Source: Candidatus Freyarchaeota archaeon (lineage in GTDB: Archaea > Asgardarchaeota > Jordiarchaeia > Jordiarchaeales > Jordiarchaeaceae). Taken from it: 64,000 bases of DNA. The stretch is from NCBI GenBank assembly GCA_030587365.1, contig JAUQZE010000018.1, positions 186,001 to 250,000 of the forward strand, read 5' to 3'. The notes beneath the pieces were generated by a model. That model was not told where the DNA came from. It worked only from the letters and a program-made list of their open reading frames with translations, and did not search any database. The position numbers and the translations under genes are program-made. Position 1 is the stretch's first letter. Each line of letters opens with the position of its first letter. Positions 1 to 8,314 of the stretch are shown piece by piece.

Positions 1-153
1 TATCTTTCGCCTTATAAATGGGCGTATTTTTGAAGTGTCAGTCATTACTTCAGAGAGCGCTCGGGCAGCTTCTTTAAAGGCTTCATTGATGGTTTTGCCA
101 TAGGCTTCTACTTTAACATCTGCAGTATGTTCAAGAAAACGATAGCCAGTCAT
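1..153 (-). CDS. Archease, N-terminal part (cut by window edge)
   Basis: Archease is the small SHS2-domain protein that activates the RNA ligase RtcB, which joins exons after tRNA intron excision. Fifty-one codons are visible; the gene continues beyond the left edge, so most of the roughly 140-residue protein is missing. The start is the ATG complementary to 151-153, with GGAAGG a few bases upstream. The N-terminus contains YRFLEHTADVKVEAYG, the family signature with its HTAD metal-binding segment, followed by a helix (INEAFKEAARALSEVM). It is divergent from the DUF2070 gene. A splicing-ligation cofactor is notable in a genome whose tRNA genes, and one protein gene, carry many BHB introns. 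The family call rests on motif recognition in a fragment, but the signature is distinctive. Confidence 0.88.
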   Translation of the reverse strand, partial: MTGYRFLEHTADVKVEAYGKTINEAFKEAARALSEVMTDTSKIRPFIRRKI

Positions 154-447
154 TAAAATCCTTCCAATTATAATATTTTATCCTTATAAATTAATGATTT
201 CTGAACCAAATTAATTTATAAAAAGTAATCCTTTAATTAAAATTACCTTAAAATCCTGAACCTTCTTGAGCAGAAAGTTAAAGTTAAATCCTTTTCTCTA
301 TTAGATAGTATGGCTTCTTGAATTACTCGCCAAGTGAGATTATTGTTTATATAAAAGAATTATCTGGGCAAGATTTAAAAAATGTCTTGGCTTCAATGAA
401 CAAAGAAAAAAGTATGCCTCCGATATTAACTTTTGGAAGGTTGATCT
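154..447. promoter_or_regulatory. Divergent intergenic region, archease / DUF2070
   Basis: This AT-rich region separates two divergent genes and should hold both promoters. For archease a TATA-like element (CTTATAAATT on the + strand, about 183-192) lies some 30-40 bases before its ATG. For DUF2070 the Shine-Dalgarno GGAAGG sits at 435-440. No conserved reading frame or RNA was seen here. Confidence 0.4.
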
Positions 448-2292
448 ATGAGTGCTAATATAGAACAAACTGCTTCACTATATAAGTGGCTATTCCAATT
501 GCCTACTATGAAAAAATTATTGATATTTTCTTTAGGGGCGTCCTTAATTATTGGTGTTATTATTAGGATTATTGTTTACCTTCCTCTGCCGCTTATTAGT
601 AATATACTTATGGGAATCATTGAAGGGGCTTCTATACTATTTATTCCGACTATTCTGTCGACCTTGGTAACACATCCTCTTATGAAGGGTAATAGGAGTG
701 TTTGGGACCGAAGGAGGTTAATTGCATTATCCTTTCTATGCATTCTCTTTTTAGGCATAGCTTATATTATTGGGGCTATACTATTTCGGTTAACCGATAT
801 CTCTATTATAGTTTCTGTAGCGTTTATTTTCGGTGTTTCTTTTATATTCATGTTAAGGCTCTTGGTACTCCACGCAATGACAGAGTTTAGTATTTTTAGG
901 TCGCTAGCAGCGGCTTTTTCACAGCCGGTGTTTTGCGTAATCGCGTTTTTACTTTTTGAAGTGTTTCTTTCTTTCCCAAACCCAAGAATGGTAGAGACTG
1001 CAATAATGTTTGCAATCACTTCGACTGTATTTGGTGTGGCTGCGGTAGTATACCTTTGGTTGGTGAACAGGCCTATACTTAAGGGTTTAGGGGTGAGAGG
1101 GTTAAAATTTTTTTACGGCTTTCTTTTAGACTGGATAGAAAACAAATCAGTTTTGATGGAAGAAAATTTTGATAAAATTGGGGAAACCACATCGCTTCCC
1201 GTGCTCACATTATTATTCAAAGATTCGGAGGCCTTGAGTAGTGTATTGGTGGTTCCTAATATTCACCCCGGCCCATTCAAAACGGTTGGCAGCAGCGAAA
1301 TGCCCTATATTATTGCAAAAGAGATAGAGAAAAAAACTGGAGCCGTTGCTTCCGTGGCACACGGGCCTTCAACACACGGTCAAAATTTGGTTTCGGCGAA
1401 AGAAATTGAAAAGGTTTTGAGAACCGTTGAGGTTTCTTTGGGTCAAACTAATTTTGTATCGGAAGCCAGTCAATTTGTTAGATATGAAAAAGACGAGGTG
1501 AAAATGGGCTGCCAAATTTTTGGAGATCTCGCTCTGCTGGTAGCTACGCTAGCACCTATAAGTTTTGATGATATAACTCCAGATTTAGGAGAACAGGTAA
1601 GAGAAGCCGCTATAAGTGAAGGGGTAAAAGATGCTTTTCTAATCGATGCTCATAATTGTGGCGGCGAAACCGTGGAGCCCGTTTCATCAAACACCGAAAT
1701 AGCAAAAAAGATGATTTATGCTGCGAGAATGGCAGTTAAAAAAGCAAAATCTAAAATGAGTACAAAATTCAAAGTCTACGCTGTTCAATCAGCCTCCAGC
1801 CCCTCGGACAAATGGATGAGTATGGGGCCGACAGGCACCACAGTTTATGCAGTTGAAGTTGAAGGGCAAAAAGCCGCATACATTGTAATTGATGGTAATA
1901 ATATGGTTCCAGGACTAAGAGAGAAAATACTTGAAGTAGTTAAAAAAACAGGTGTTGATGAAGCAGAGGTAATGACCAGTGACACTCACATTGTAAATGC
2001 TGTATCCCTGAATCCTAGAGGTTATAACCCAGTGGGTCAGGTTGGAGACCATAAAAAACTGATAAACAACATTACAAAAATGGTGAAAGAAGCCTTAGTA
2101 AAAGTTCAACCAGTGAAAGTAGCTTATAGTATAAAAAACGCGGAAAAAATCAAAATTGTTGGAGAAAAACAGATGGAAACCTTGGCTACTCAAATATTAA
2201 AATCGGTTTCAACCGCAAAAAAATCACTTTCAATAATAATCTCAGCAGCTCTACTAAACATCATACTCCAATTTTTACTCTTTGTTCTATAA
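448..2292 (+). CDS. DUF2070 family membrane protein
   Basis: This 614-residue protein matches the archaeal DUF2070 family of polytopic membrane proteins of unknown function. About six hydrophobic helices occupy residues 25-210, followed by a large soluble domain (about 240-585) and a C-terminal hydrophobic helix (LLNIILQFLLFVL). The soluble domain carries conserved-looking histidines and acids: NIHPGPF, HGPSTHGQN, DAHNCGGE and SDTHIVNA. They resemble metal ligands, although no catalytic activity is established that I know of. The ATG at 448 follows GGAAGG with normal spacing. The gene stands alone, with 236 bases before the por operon. The family call is fairly sure; a role as a metal-dependent membrane enzyme is inference only. 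Confidence 0.8.
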   Translation: MSANIEQTASLYKWLFQLPTMKKLLIFSLGASLIIGVIIRIIVYLPLPLISNILMGIIEGASILFIPTILSTLVTHPLMKGNRSVWDRRRLIALSFLCILFLGIAYIIGAILFRLTDISIIVSVAFIFGVSFIFMLRLLVLHAMTEFSIFRSLAAAFSQPVFCVIAFLLFEVFLSFPNPRMVETAIMFAITSTVFGVAAVVYLWLVNRPILKGLGVRGLKFFYGFLLDWIENKSVLMEENFDKIGETTSLPVLTLLFKDSEALSSVLVVPNIHPGPFKTVGSSEMPYIIAKEIEKKTGAVASVAHGPSTHGQNLVSAKEIEKVLRTVEVSLGQTNFVSEASQFVRYEKDEVKMGCQIFGDLALLVATLAPISFDDITPDLGEQVREAAISEGVKDAFLIDAHNCGGETVEPVSSNTEIAKKMIYAARMAVKKAKSKMSTKFKVYAVQSASSPSDKWMSMGPTGTTVYAVEVEGQKAAYIVIDGNNMVPGLREKILEVVKKTGVDEAEVMTSDTHIVNAVSLNPRGYNPVGQVGDHKKLINNITKMVKEALVKVQPVKVAYSIKNAEKIKIVGEKQMETLATQILKSVSTAKKSLSIIISAALLNIILQFLLFVL

Positions 2293-2528
2293 AAAGTATT
2301 TAAATAAATAAAAACTGCACTAGTTATATTCCAAAAGAAGGCAAAAAGCGTAATACTTAAAACAATTAAAAGCAAACTGTTTTACGCATAACCCCAATTT
2401 TTAGCATAACAATTTAGAACAAAATGTTCGAATTTCTTGAGAAGATTAGCTATCTTTAGGAATTAACGACTATTACAAAAAGCGCTGTCGAAAGAAAATT
2501 AACCGAATAAAAAACAGGAGGAAGCCCT

Positions 2529-3086
2529 TTGGCGGATGTCATTAAAATTAGATTTCATGGCAGAGGAGGTCAAGGAGTTGTTACTGCCAGTAGGCTCGTC
2601 GCGGAGGCTGCGTTAAAGGAAGGAAAGAAGGTTCAATCCTTCCCGGCGTTTGGAGCTGAGAGAAAAGGGGCACCGATAAAGGCTTTCACTAAGATAAGTG
2701 ATGAACCGATACTCAGCAGGTCACAAATCTACAACCCAGATATAGTGGTTGTACTAGATCCAACACTACTAAAGGTTGAAAATGTTACAGAAGGACTGGA
2801 GAAGGATGGAATCATAATTGTAAATATTGAAAAGAATCCAGACCAATTAAAATCCGAGTTAAAAGTAAATAACAAAGTGGGAACAATCAATGCGACAAAA
2901 ATCGCTTTAGAAACTCTAGGCACGGCGATAACTAATACCCCAATTCTTGGAGCCTTAGCAAAAGTAACTGGAATCATAAGTTTGGGCACCATAATTGAGG
3001 TAACCAAAGAAAGGTTCGAACAAGGTTTAGCAGCAAAAAACATAAATGCGATAAAAAGGGCGTATGAGGAGGTAAAAATGAGTTGA
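2529..3086 (+). CDS. porC: 2-oxoacid (pyruvate):ferredoxin oxidoreductase, gamma subunit
   Basis: This is the gamma subunit of a four-subunit pyruvate/2-oxoacid:ferredoxin oxidoreductase, which converts 2-oxoacid plus CoA to acyl-CoA, CO2 and reduced ferredoxin. The 185 residues begin with IKIRFHGRGGQGVVTA, the glycine-rich hallmark of the subunit, followed by FPAFGAERKGAP. The start is a TTG at 2529 preceded by AGGAGGAAG. It is first in a porC-porD-porA-porB operon and its TGA stop overlaps the TTG start of porD, so the two are probably translationally coupled. Sequence alone does not settle pyruvate against another 2-oxoacid; the four-gene order is typical of archaeal POR. Confidence 0.93.
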   Translation: MADVIKIRFHGRGGQGVVTASRLVAEAALKEGKKVQSFPAFGAERKGAPIKAFTKISDEPILSRSQIYNPDIVVVLDPTLLKVENVTEGLEKDGIIIVNIEKNPDQLKSELKVNNKVGTINATKIALETLGTAITNTPILGALAKVTGIISLGTIIEVTKERFEQGLAAKNINAIKRAYEEVKMS

Positions 3087-3373
3087 GCGAATCCAAAAAG
3101 AAACTAAAAGCTTGGAACGAGATTCCCATAGGCGGATACATCACAGAGCCAGGCAACGCCAGAGAATACAAAACAGGCGACTGGAGAGAAGGAAAAAAAC
3201 CTGTACTAAAAGAAAACAAATGCAATAACTGCCTACTATGCTGGATTTACTGCCCCGAAGGAGCCATAGAAAGAGAAGAGAACGGAATCAAAATTAACTA
3301 TTTCTACTGTAAAGGTTGTGGAATATGTTGCGTAGAGTGCCCTCTGAAAGCAATAGAAATGGAGGAAGAATAA
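3083..3373 (+). CDS. porD: 2-oxoacid:ferredoxin oxidoreductase, delta (ferredoxin-like) subunit
   Basis: This 96-residue delta subunit carries electrons from the catalytic subunits to external ferredoxin. Two 4Fe-4S binding motifs are visible, CNNCLLCWIYCP and CKGCGICCVECP, both of the CxxCxxCxxxCP type. The TTG start at 3083 overlaps the porC stop, and the upstream GAGGAGG lies inside porC. The next gene, porA, begins after only three bases. The N-terminal 45 residues (WNEIPIGGYITEPGNA onward) match the usual delta extension. Length is normal for the family. Confidence 0.93.
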   Translation: MSESKKKLKAWNEIPIGGYITEPGNAREYKTGDWREGKKPVLKENKCNNCLLCWIYCPEGAIEREENGIKINYFYCKGCGICCVECPLKAIEMEEE

Positions 3374-3376
3374 AAA

Positions 3377-4588
3377 ATGGCAAAGCTCGTCGCACTAACC
3401 GGAAATGAAGCCTTAGCCCATGCGGTAAAACAATGCAGACCTGATGTAATTGCCATGTACCCCATAACTCCTCAAACACAGATTGTTGAGGAATTAGCGC
3501 AATTCTATGCGGATGGTGAGATTGATGCGGAACTTATAGCCGCGGAATCCGAACATTCCGCAATGGCAGCATGCATCGGCGCCTCTTTGACCGGAGCAAG
3601 AGTATTCACCGCCTCCGCCTCTCAAGGAATAGCTCTGATGTTTGAAATGCTATTTGTCGCTTCTTCCTTTAGACTACCAATAGTTATGGGAGTATCCAAC
3701 AGAGCATTAAACAGCCCTCTGAACATTTGGAACGATATGAGCGACACCATGGGCGTACGAGACTCAGGCTGGATACAAATCTATAATCAAAACGCCCAAG
3801 AATCATACCACACAATCGTACAAGCATTCAGAATAGCGGAAGATAAAGACGCCCTGCTACCTGTGATGTCCTGCCACGACGGCTTCGTCATAAGCCACGC
3901 CACTGAAGGTTTAGAGCTCCTAGACCAAGAAGATATCGACGACTTTCTGCCTCCCCGCGAAGCGCATATTCCAATAGATGTAAATAACCCAGTGACAGTC
4001 GGATGCGTCGGCGTACCCGAATACTACCCCGAAATCAAAGTCCAACAGGAAGTAGCAACACAAAACTCCCTAAAAATCATCAAAAAAATATTTAGCGACT
4101 TCAACAAAAGATTCGACACAAACTATGAAATTATTTCCTCATACAAAATGGAAGACGCAGAAGTCGCACTATTAACCATAGGATCATTAGCAGGAACCGC
4201 ACAGGACGCGGTCAATAAGCTGAGGAAAGAGGGGAAAAAGATAGGCCTCCTTAAACTCCGTGTCTTCCGCCCCTTCCCAATCAAGGAGTTACAAGAATCG
4301 CTCAAAAACGTAAAGGCCATTGGAGTCATAGACCGAAACATTAGTTTTGGGTCAATGGGCGGCGCACTAAGCATGGAAGTAAGATCAGCACTATATGAAC
4401 TCAAAAACCGCCCACATATTATGGGATTCCCAACAGGCCTAGGCGGAAGAGACACAAGAATCGAACACTTCGAAAAAGTCTCTGAAATACTTCTCAAAGT
4501 CGCACAAAAAGACAAAGTTGAAGAGAACTACAAAGTCGTGGGCTGCAGAGGCCCAGGATGTATAAACGTAACATATGATGGAGTGTAA
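3377..4588 (+). CDS. porA: 2-oxoacid:ferredoxin oxidoreductase, alpha subunit (copy 1)
   Basis: The alpha subunit binds the 2-oxoacid and CoA. The 403-residue product starts MAKLVALTGNEALAHAVKQ and contains the active-site segment AMYPITPQTQIVEELAQF, then ESEHSAMAACIGASLTGARV, both diagnostic. The C-terminal swivelling domain shows LRVFRPFPI and VIDRNISFG. Its reading frame is uninterrupted, which makes it a useful internal control for the interrupted paralogue at 8314-9523: here the codons for YP and ITPQT are directly adjacent. It is third in the operon with a three-base gap to porD and a five-base gap to porB. From mid-gene the + strand becomes rich in A and C. Confidence 0.94.
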   Translation: MAKLVALTGNEALAHAVKQCRPDVIAMYPITPQTQIVEELAQFYADGEIDAELIAAESEHSAMAACIGASLTGARVFTASASQGIALMFEMLFVASSFRLPIVMGVSNRALNSPLNIWNDMSDTMGVRDSGWIQIYNQNAQESYHTIVQAFRIAEDKDALLPVMSCHDGFVISHATEGLELLDQEDIDDFLPPREAHIPIDVNNPVTVGCVGVPEYYPEIKVQQEVATQNSLKIIKKIFSDFNKRFDTNYEIISSYKMEDAEVALLTIGSLAGTAQDAVNKLRKEGKKIGLLKLRVFRPFPIKELQESLKNVKAIGVIDRNISFGSMGGALSMEVRSALYELKNRPHIMGFPTGLGGRDTRIEHFEKVSEILLKVAQKDKVEENYKVVGCRGPGCINVTYDGV

Positions 4589-4593
4589 AAATA

Positions 4594-5517
4594 ATGTCCC
4601 TAAAAAGTCTACCTACAAAACAATATTTAACACCGGGACATAGAATGTGTTCAGGCTGTGGAGCAGCAACAACACTAAGACAAGTATTCACAGCCCTCGA
4701 AAAACCCCCCATAATAGTCAACGCCACCAACTGCGTTGAAGTAGCAACCACACCCTACCCCTACACGGCATGGAGCGTCCCTTGGATACACACCGCTTTC
4801 GAATGCACCGCCGCTACAGCATCCGGCGTGGAAACAGGACTTAAAGTACTACAAAGAAAAGGCAGAATCCCAAAAACAGACACCCCCCTCATAGCTATAG
4901 CTGGGGATGGAGGTACCTATGACATCGGCTTACAGGCACTATCAGGAGCTCTGGAGCGTGGTCATAACTTTACATATATTTGTTATACTAATGAGGCTTA
5001 CATGAATACCGGTATTCAACAAAGCGGTGCTACGCCGAAGTTCGGATGGACAACAACCAGCCCCACGGGTAAAGTTGTCCCGGGCAAAGTTCGATTTCAG
5101 AAGGACATTATGAAAATCGTGGTTGCGCATGATATTCCCTACGCCGCCACTGCGAATCCAGCCTACCCATTGGATTTAGTGAAAAAGGTTCGTAAAGCGG
5201 TTGCAGTTGAAGGCCCCTCATTCATAGTAATTTTGGCTACATGCCCTAGGGGCTGGAGAACCGAATCAGAATTAACAATAGAGATCGCTAGAGAAGCTGT
5301 ACTTACCCGCTACTGGCCGCTTTACGAGGTGGAAAACGGAAAGTACAAAATAACAAAGGATATTGTTAAGAAAAGGCCCGTGGAAGAGTACCTAAAATAC
5401 CAGGGTAAGTTCAGACACTTATTCAAGCCAAAACGCCAAGATGCATTAATACAAGAATTACAGGATTACGTAGATAAAAAATGGGAAGAACTAGTTAAAT
5501 TAGAGAATTTAACTTAA
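4594..5517 (+). CDS. porB: 2-oxoacid:ferredoxin oxidoreductase, beta subunit (copy 1)
   Basis: The beta subunit holds thiamine pyrophosphate and a 4Fe-4S cluster. The 307-residue protein has the cluster cysteines in MCSGCGAATTLRQ, NCVEVATTPYPYT and ATCPRGWR, and the TPP/Mg motif GDGGTYDIGLQAL with NEAYMNTGIQQSG. It closes the porCDAB operon, and the convergent alba gene begins about 210 bases downstream. Base composition of the coding strand changes within the gene: up to about 4900 it is A/C-rich, after about 4950 it is richer in T and G. The paralogue at 6222-7133 is shorter in the TPP-following loop. Confidence 0.94.
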   Translation: MSLKSLPTKQYLTPGHRMCSGCGAATTLRQVFTALEKPPIIVNATNCVEVATTPYPYTAWSVPWIHTAFECTAATASGVETGLKVLQRKGRIPKTDTPLIAIAGDGGTYDIGLQALSGALERGHNFTYICYTNEAYMNTGIQQSGATPKFGWTTTSPTGKVVPGKVRFQKDIMKIVVAHDIPYAATANPAYPLDLVKKVRKAVAVEGPSFIVILATCPRGWRTESELTIEIAREAVLTRYWPLYEVENGKYKITKDIVKKRPVEEYLKYQGKFRHLFKPKRQDALIQELQDYVDKKWEELVKLENLT

Positions 5518-5727
5518 ACCTACCACAAACCAAAAATTCAGCACCCACTTTCCGAATTGATTTTTCTTCCTTAACAAAAAAGAAAACAAAAAATTGCTCT
5601 TCATGCAAGTTTCCCCTACTTTTTCAATAGTCTCTCTACTGGCTGCTCTGTCCATATCGCACTTAATTCAATCATGAGAGCAGTTGAAAATAGAAATACT
5701 TGAATCCTAGTTTGTGCGTTGAATTCT

Positions 5728-6003
5728 TCACTTGCCCAGAGTGATCTCTATAGCAGAAACGTTCGCGGTGCCTCCCTCGGACTCCTTGATTTGCTCTGTG
5801 CTTATCTTAATGTCCTTGACCTTAAGGTCACTCACGAATCTGGTTCGCAAAATTTCTGCAACATCAACCGCTCGACTAATAGCTCTACCTCTCGCTTTTA
5901 ACACAACATCATTATTGCCCTTGTTTAACTGCGTAACGCAGGCTAAAATGTAGCTCATAACACCTTTACTTCCAATGAAAATTGTATTTTCCTCAGACAA
6001 CAC
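5728..6003 (-). CDS. albA: Alba chromatin protein
   Basis: Alba is a small dimeric DNA/RNA-binding chromatin protein of archaea. The 91-residue product contains FIGSKGVMSYILACV, KARGRAISRAVDVAEILR and the RF..DLKVKDI strand, which match the Alba fold; the lysine in IGSKGVM corresponds to the acetylatable, nucleic-acid-binding position near the N-terminus. It is a single gene between two por loci, convergent with porB copy 1 and in the same direction as porB copy 2. A histone-fold protein is also encoded in this window (40198-40380), so the cell appears to use both packaging families. Confidence 0.93.
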   Translation of the reverse strand: MLSEENTIFIGSKGVMSYILACVTQLNKGNNDVVLKARGRAISRAVDVAEILRTRFVSDLKVKDIKISTEQIKESEGGTANVSAIEITLGK

Positions 6004-6221
6004 AGTACACCTCTGAAAGTGCCCTCATATAGGACCCTCCAAATTATTTGGAGTCAAACATCCTATAAAGAGTACGATAAATCAATATTTTGATTCGGTA
6101 GATAGACTCGCCTAACTTGTTCAGTTTGGGATAATAAAATTTGGAATACATGTTACTAATAAATATACCTCAAAAAAAGTGGCAAAATTAGAGTCCGCTT
6201 CAAAAAATATAACTACCACTC

Positions 6222-7133
6222 TTAAAATGTGGCGCAGCCTTCCTCCAGTTTCTTATACTTTTCCCACTGTTTATCAATCCCACGCTGGAGCTCTTGGATT
6301 TCCTCATCCTTAACATCCTTGAACCTACCCTGAAGTCTAATGTATTCCTGTATAGGTTTCCTTTTTGATGGATCTAACAGCCGCTTACTAGAAGAGCTCA
6401 ACTTGAAATCGCCGTTCTCAATCTCGTAAAGAACCCACATACCAGTCTCCACAGCTAATTTGCCGATTTCCACTGTCGACTCCGTGTCAAAACGCCAGCC
6501 AGGAGGACAGGGAGCCAGAATGTGAATGTACTTGGTGCCCTCTATGTCCTTAGCCTTCTTTACCTTCTCATAAAGATCCTTAGCATAACTTGGAGTTGCA
6601 GTGGCAACGTAAGGAATATCATGAGCTGCCATAATCATGGGAACATTCTTTTTCTGCTGCTTTTTACCAAAAGGCGTCGTGGTTGTCCAAGCACCAAAAG
6701 GAGTAGAACTACTCCTCTGGGTACCCGTGTTCATATACGCTTCGTTATCGTAACAGATGTAAATGAAGTTGGTACCCCTCTCAGCGGCGCCGCTCAATGC
6801 CTGAATCCCAATATCTGAGGTCCCACCGTCGCCTGCCCATGTTACTACGGTGATATCTTTCCTGTTCAGGTAGTCTAGGGCTGCTGCGATTCCAGAAGCT
6901 GCGGATCCGCCGGCGGCGAACGCCATGTCGAAATATGGCACGCCTGCGGATGAGCGGGGCCACCACCCAACGTAAACGTTCGCACAGGAGGCGGGTGCTA
7001 CTATGACGGTTTTTTTTCCTAAAGCTTTTAGAACCCATCTCAAAGCTAGTGTTGATCCGCATCCTTGACATGCGGAATTTCCTGGTAGCCAAAGCTCCTG
7101 AGGGGCTTCAGTATATAGTGCTTTGTACGCCAT
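6222..7133 (-). CDS. porB: 2-oxoacid:ferredoxin oxidoreductase, beta subunit (copy 2)
   Basis: This is a second TPP-binding beta subunit (303 residues). It has the cluster cysteines in SACQGCGSTLAL, SCANVYVGWWP and APCPPGWR, and the TPP motif GDGGTSDIGIQALSGAAERG with NEAYMNTGTQRSS. It is transcribed away from the porCD-porA pair at 7385-9523, with about 250 bases between them. In most archaeal loci the beta gene follows alpha on the same strand, so this divergent arrangement is unusual but would still supply the four domains of one enzyme. Substrate is not determined; the VGWWPRSSAG segment differs from copy 1 and may reflect a different 2-oxoacid. Confidence 0.92.
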   Translation of the reverse strand: MAYKALYTEAPQELWLPGNSACQGCGSTLALRWVLKALGKKTVIVAPASCANVYVGWWPRSSAGVPYFDMAFAAGGSAASGIAAALDYLNRKDITVVTWAGDGGTSDIGIQALSGAAERGTNFIYICYDNEAYMNTGTQRSSSTPFGAWTTTTPFGKKQQKKNVPMIMAAHDIPYVATATPSYAKDLYEKVKKAKDIEGTKYIHILAPCPPGWRFDTESTVEIGKLAVETGMWVLYEIENGDFKLSSSSKRLLDPSKRKPIQEYIRLQGRFKDVKDEEIQELQRGIDKQWEKYKKLEEGCATF

Positions 7134-7384
7134 TTTTCTAATTCCCTTTCTCTTTGCTTTTTGAGTGGTAGAACAGAAGATTTTTTGCTTAAAAAGTTAG
7201 TGTGTAATGATAGTTGCATATTTCGTTTTCAAGCTTTTTGCGTAAATTTTAAGTGTTAAGGATGTTTTGTGTTTCTTCTATCTAGTTAAATTTTATTACC
7301 CAAAACTGTTTTAAGTACAAAATTATGTATCCCTAGTAAATCAAACAATTTTAGATAAGAACACTTCATCTTGGAGGTACGCAA
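7134..7384. promoter_or_regulatory. Divergent promoter region between porB2 and porCD2-porA2
   Basis: This AT-rich stretch lies between the divergent starts of porB copy 2 and the porCD fusion and must hold both promoters; shared control would keep the subunits balanced. GGAGGT at 7373-7378 is the ribosome binding site for the ATG at 7385. I saw no clear operator repeat. Confidence 0.45.
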
Positions 7385-8314
7385 ATGCCCGCTAAAGTAT
7401 ACGAGACACGATGGCATGGTCGCGGTGGACAGGGCACTGTCACTGCTGCCAGAGTCTTGGCAGAGGCAGCATACCACGAAGGCTTCCAAGGGGTGCAGAC
7501 AATACCCTTTTTCGGCGCGGAGCGTCGTGGTGCGCCCGTTGCAGCCTACACAAGATTCTCGAGGGAGCCCGTTCGAATTCATTCCAATGTGTATACTCCT
7601 GATATTGTGGTTGTTGTTGATCCCACTTTGTTTGAATCAGGTATGGCTAACATTACTGATGGTTTAAAAACTGACGGAATCCTTGTAATTAATAATCCGG
7701 GAAACTCTGATACGGTTAGTAAGATTGGAAAACTTCCGAGGGGTGCCAAGGTTTTTACTGTGGATGCTACTTCTATTTCCATTGAGTTTGGTTTGGAAGT
7801 GGCGGGATTGGCGCTTTCCGCTACACCTATGCTTGGTGCTTTTGCGAAGGCTACGGGTTTAATTAGTTTAGATTCTACGTTGGAGGCCTTGAGCGATATA
7901 TTCCGTGGCGGAGAGGGTGAAAAGAATCTTAAAGCCGTTGAAATGGCTTATGAAAAGACAGTAGAACATGTTGTGCCGGAGGAGCAGTACCTTGAGGGTA
8001 GCATGCCTGTTTCTAGGCGTGAGAGGGTTTCACAGTTTAAGACTTGGCGGGATCTGACTCCGATACCAGTTTCCAAACCTTCAGAGGCAAGTATGGGAAT
8101 AACTGGTGAATGGAGAGTTTTTAAACCGGTCTATGATCGAGAAGAGTGCAATAGGTGTTTGGCTTGTTGGATGTTCTGCCCCGAAAACGTTGTTAGCGTT
8201 GACGAGGAGGGATATCCGGTAATTAATTATACCTATTGTAAAGGATGTGGCGTTTGTGCATCTGTTTGTCCTAAAAAGAATATGCATTTAGTTAGAGAAA
8301 AGGAGGAAGCGTGA
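7385..8314 (+). CDS. porC: 2-oxoacid:ferredoxin oxidoreductase, fused gamma-delta subunit
   Basis: This 309-residue protein joins the gamma and delta subunits in one chain. Residues 1-185 are gamma (ETRWHGRGGQGTVTAARV, FFGAERRGAPVAAYTRF); after a linker (about 190-235), the C-terminal part is delta with CNRCLACWMFCP and CKGCGVCASVCP, two 4Fe-4S motifs. In the first locus of this window the same domains are separate genes. It starts at ATG 7385 with GGAGGT upstream. Its TGA overlaps the ATG of porA copy 2 (TGATG), indicating translational coupling. Gamma-delta fusions are known in 2-oxoacid oxidoreductases, so the architecture is credible and not an assembly artefact. Confidence 0.92.
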   Translation: MPAKVYETRWHGRGGQGTVTAARVLAEAAYHEGFQGVQTIPFFGAERRGAPVAAYTRFSREPVRIHSNVYTPDIVVVVDPTLFESGMANITDGLKTDGILVINNPGNSDTVSKIGKLPRGAKVFTVDATSISIEFGLEVAGLALSATPMLGAFAKATGLISLDSTLEALSDIFRGGEGEKNLKAVEMAYEKTVEHVVPEEQYLEGSMPVSRRERVSQFKTWRDLTPIPVSKPSEASMGITGEWRVFKPVYDREECNRCLACWMFCPENVVSVDEEGYPVINYTYCKGCGVCASVCPKKNMHLVREKEEA

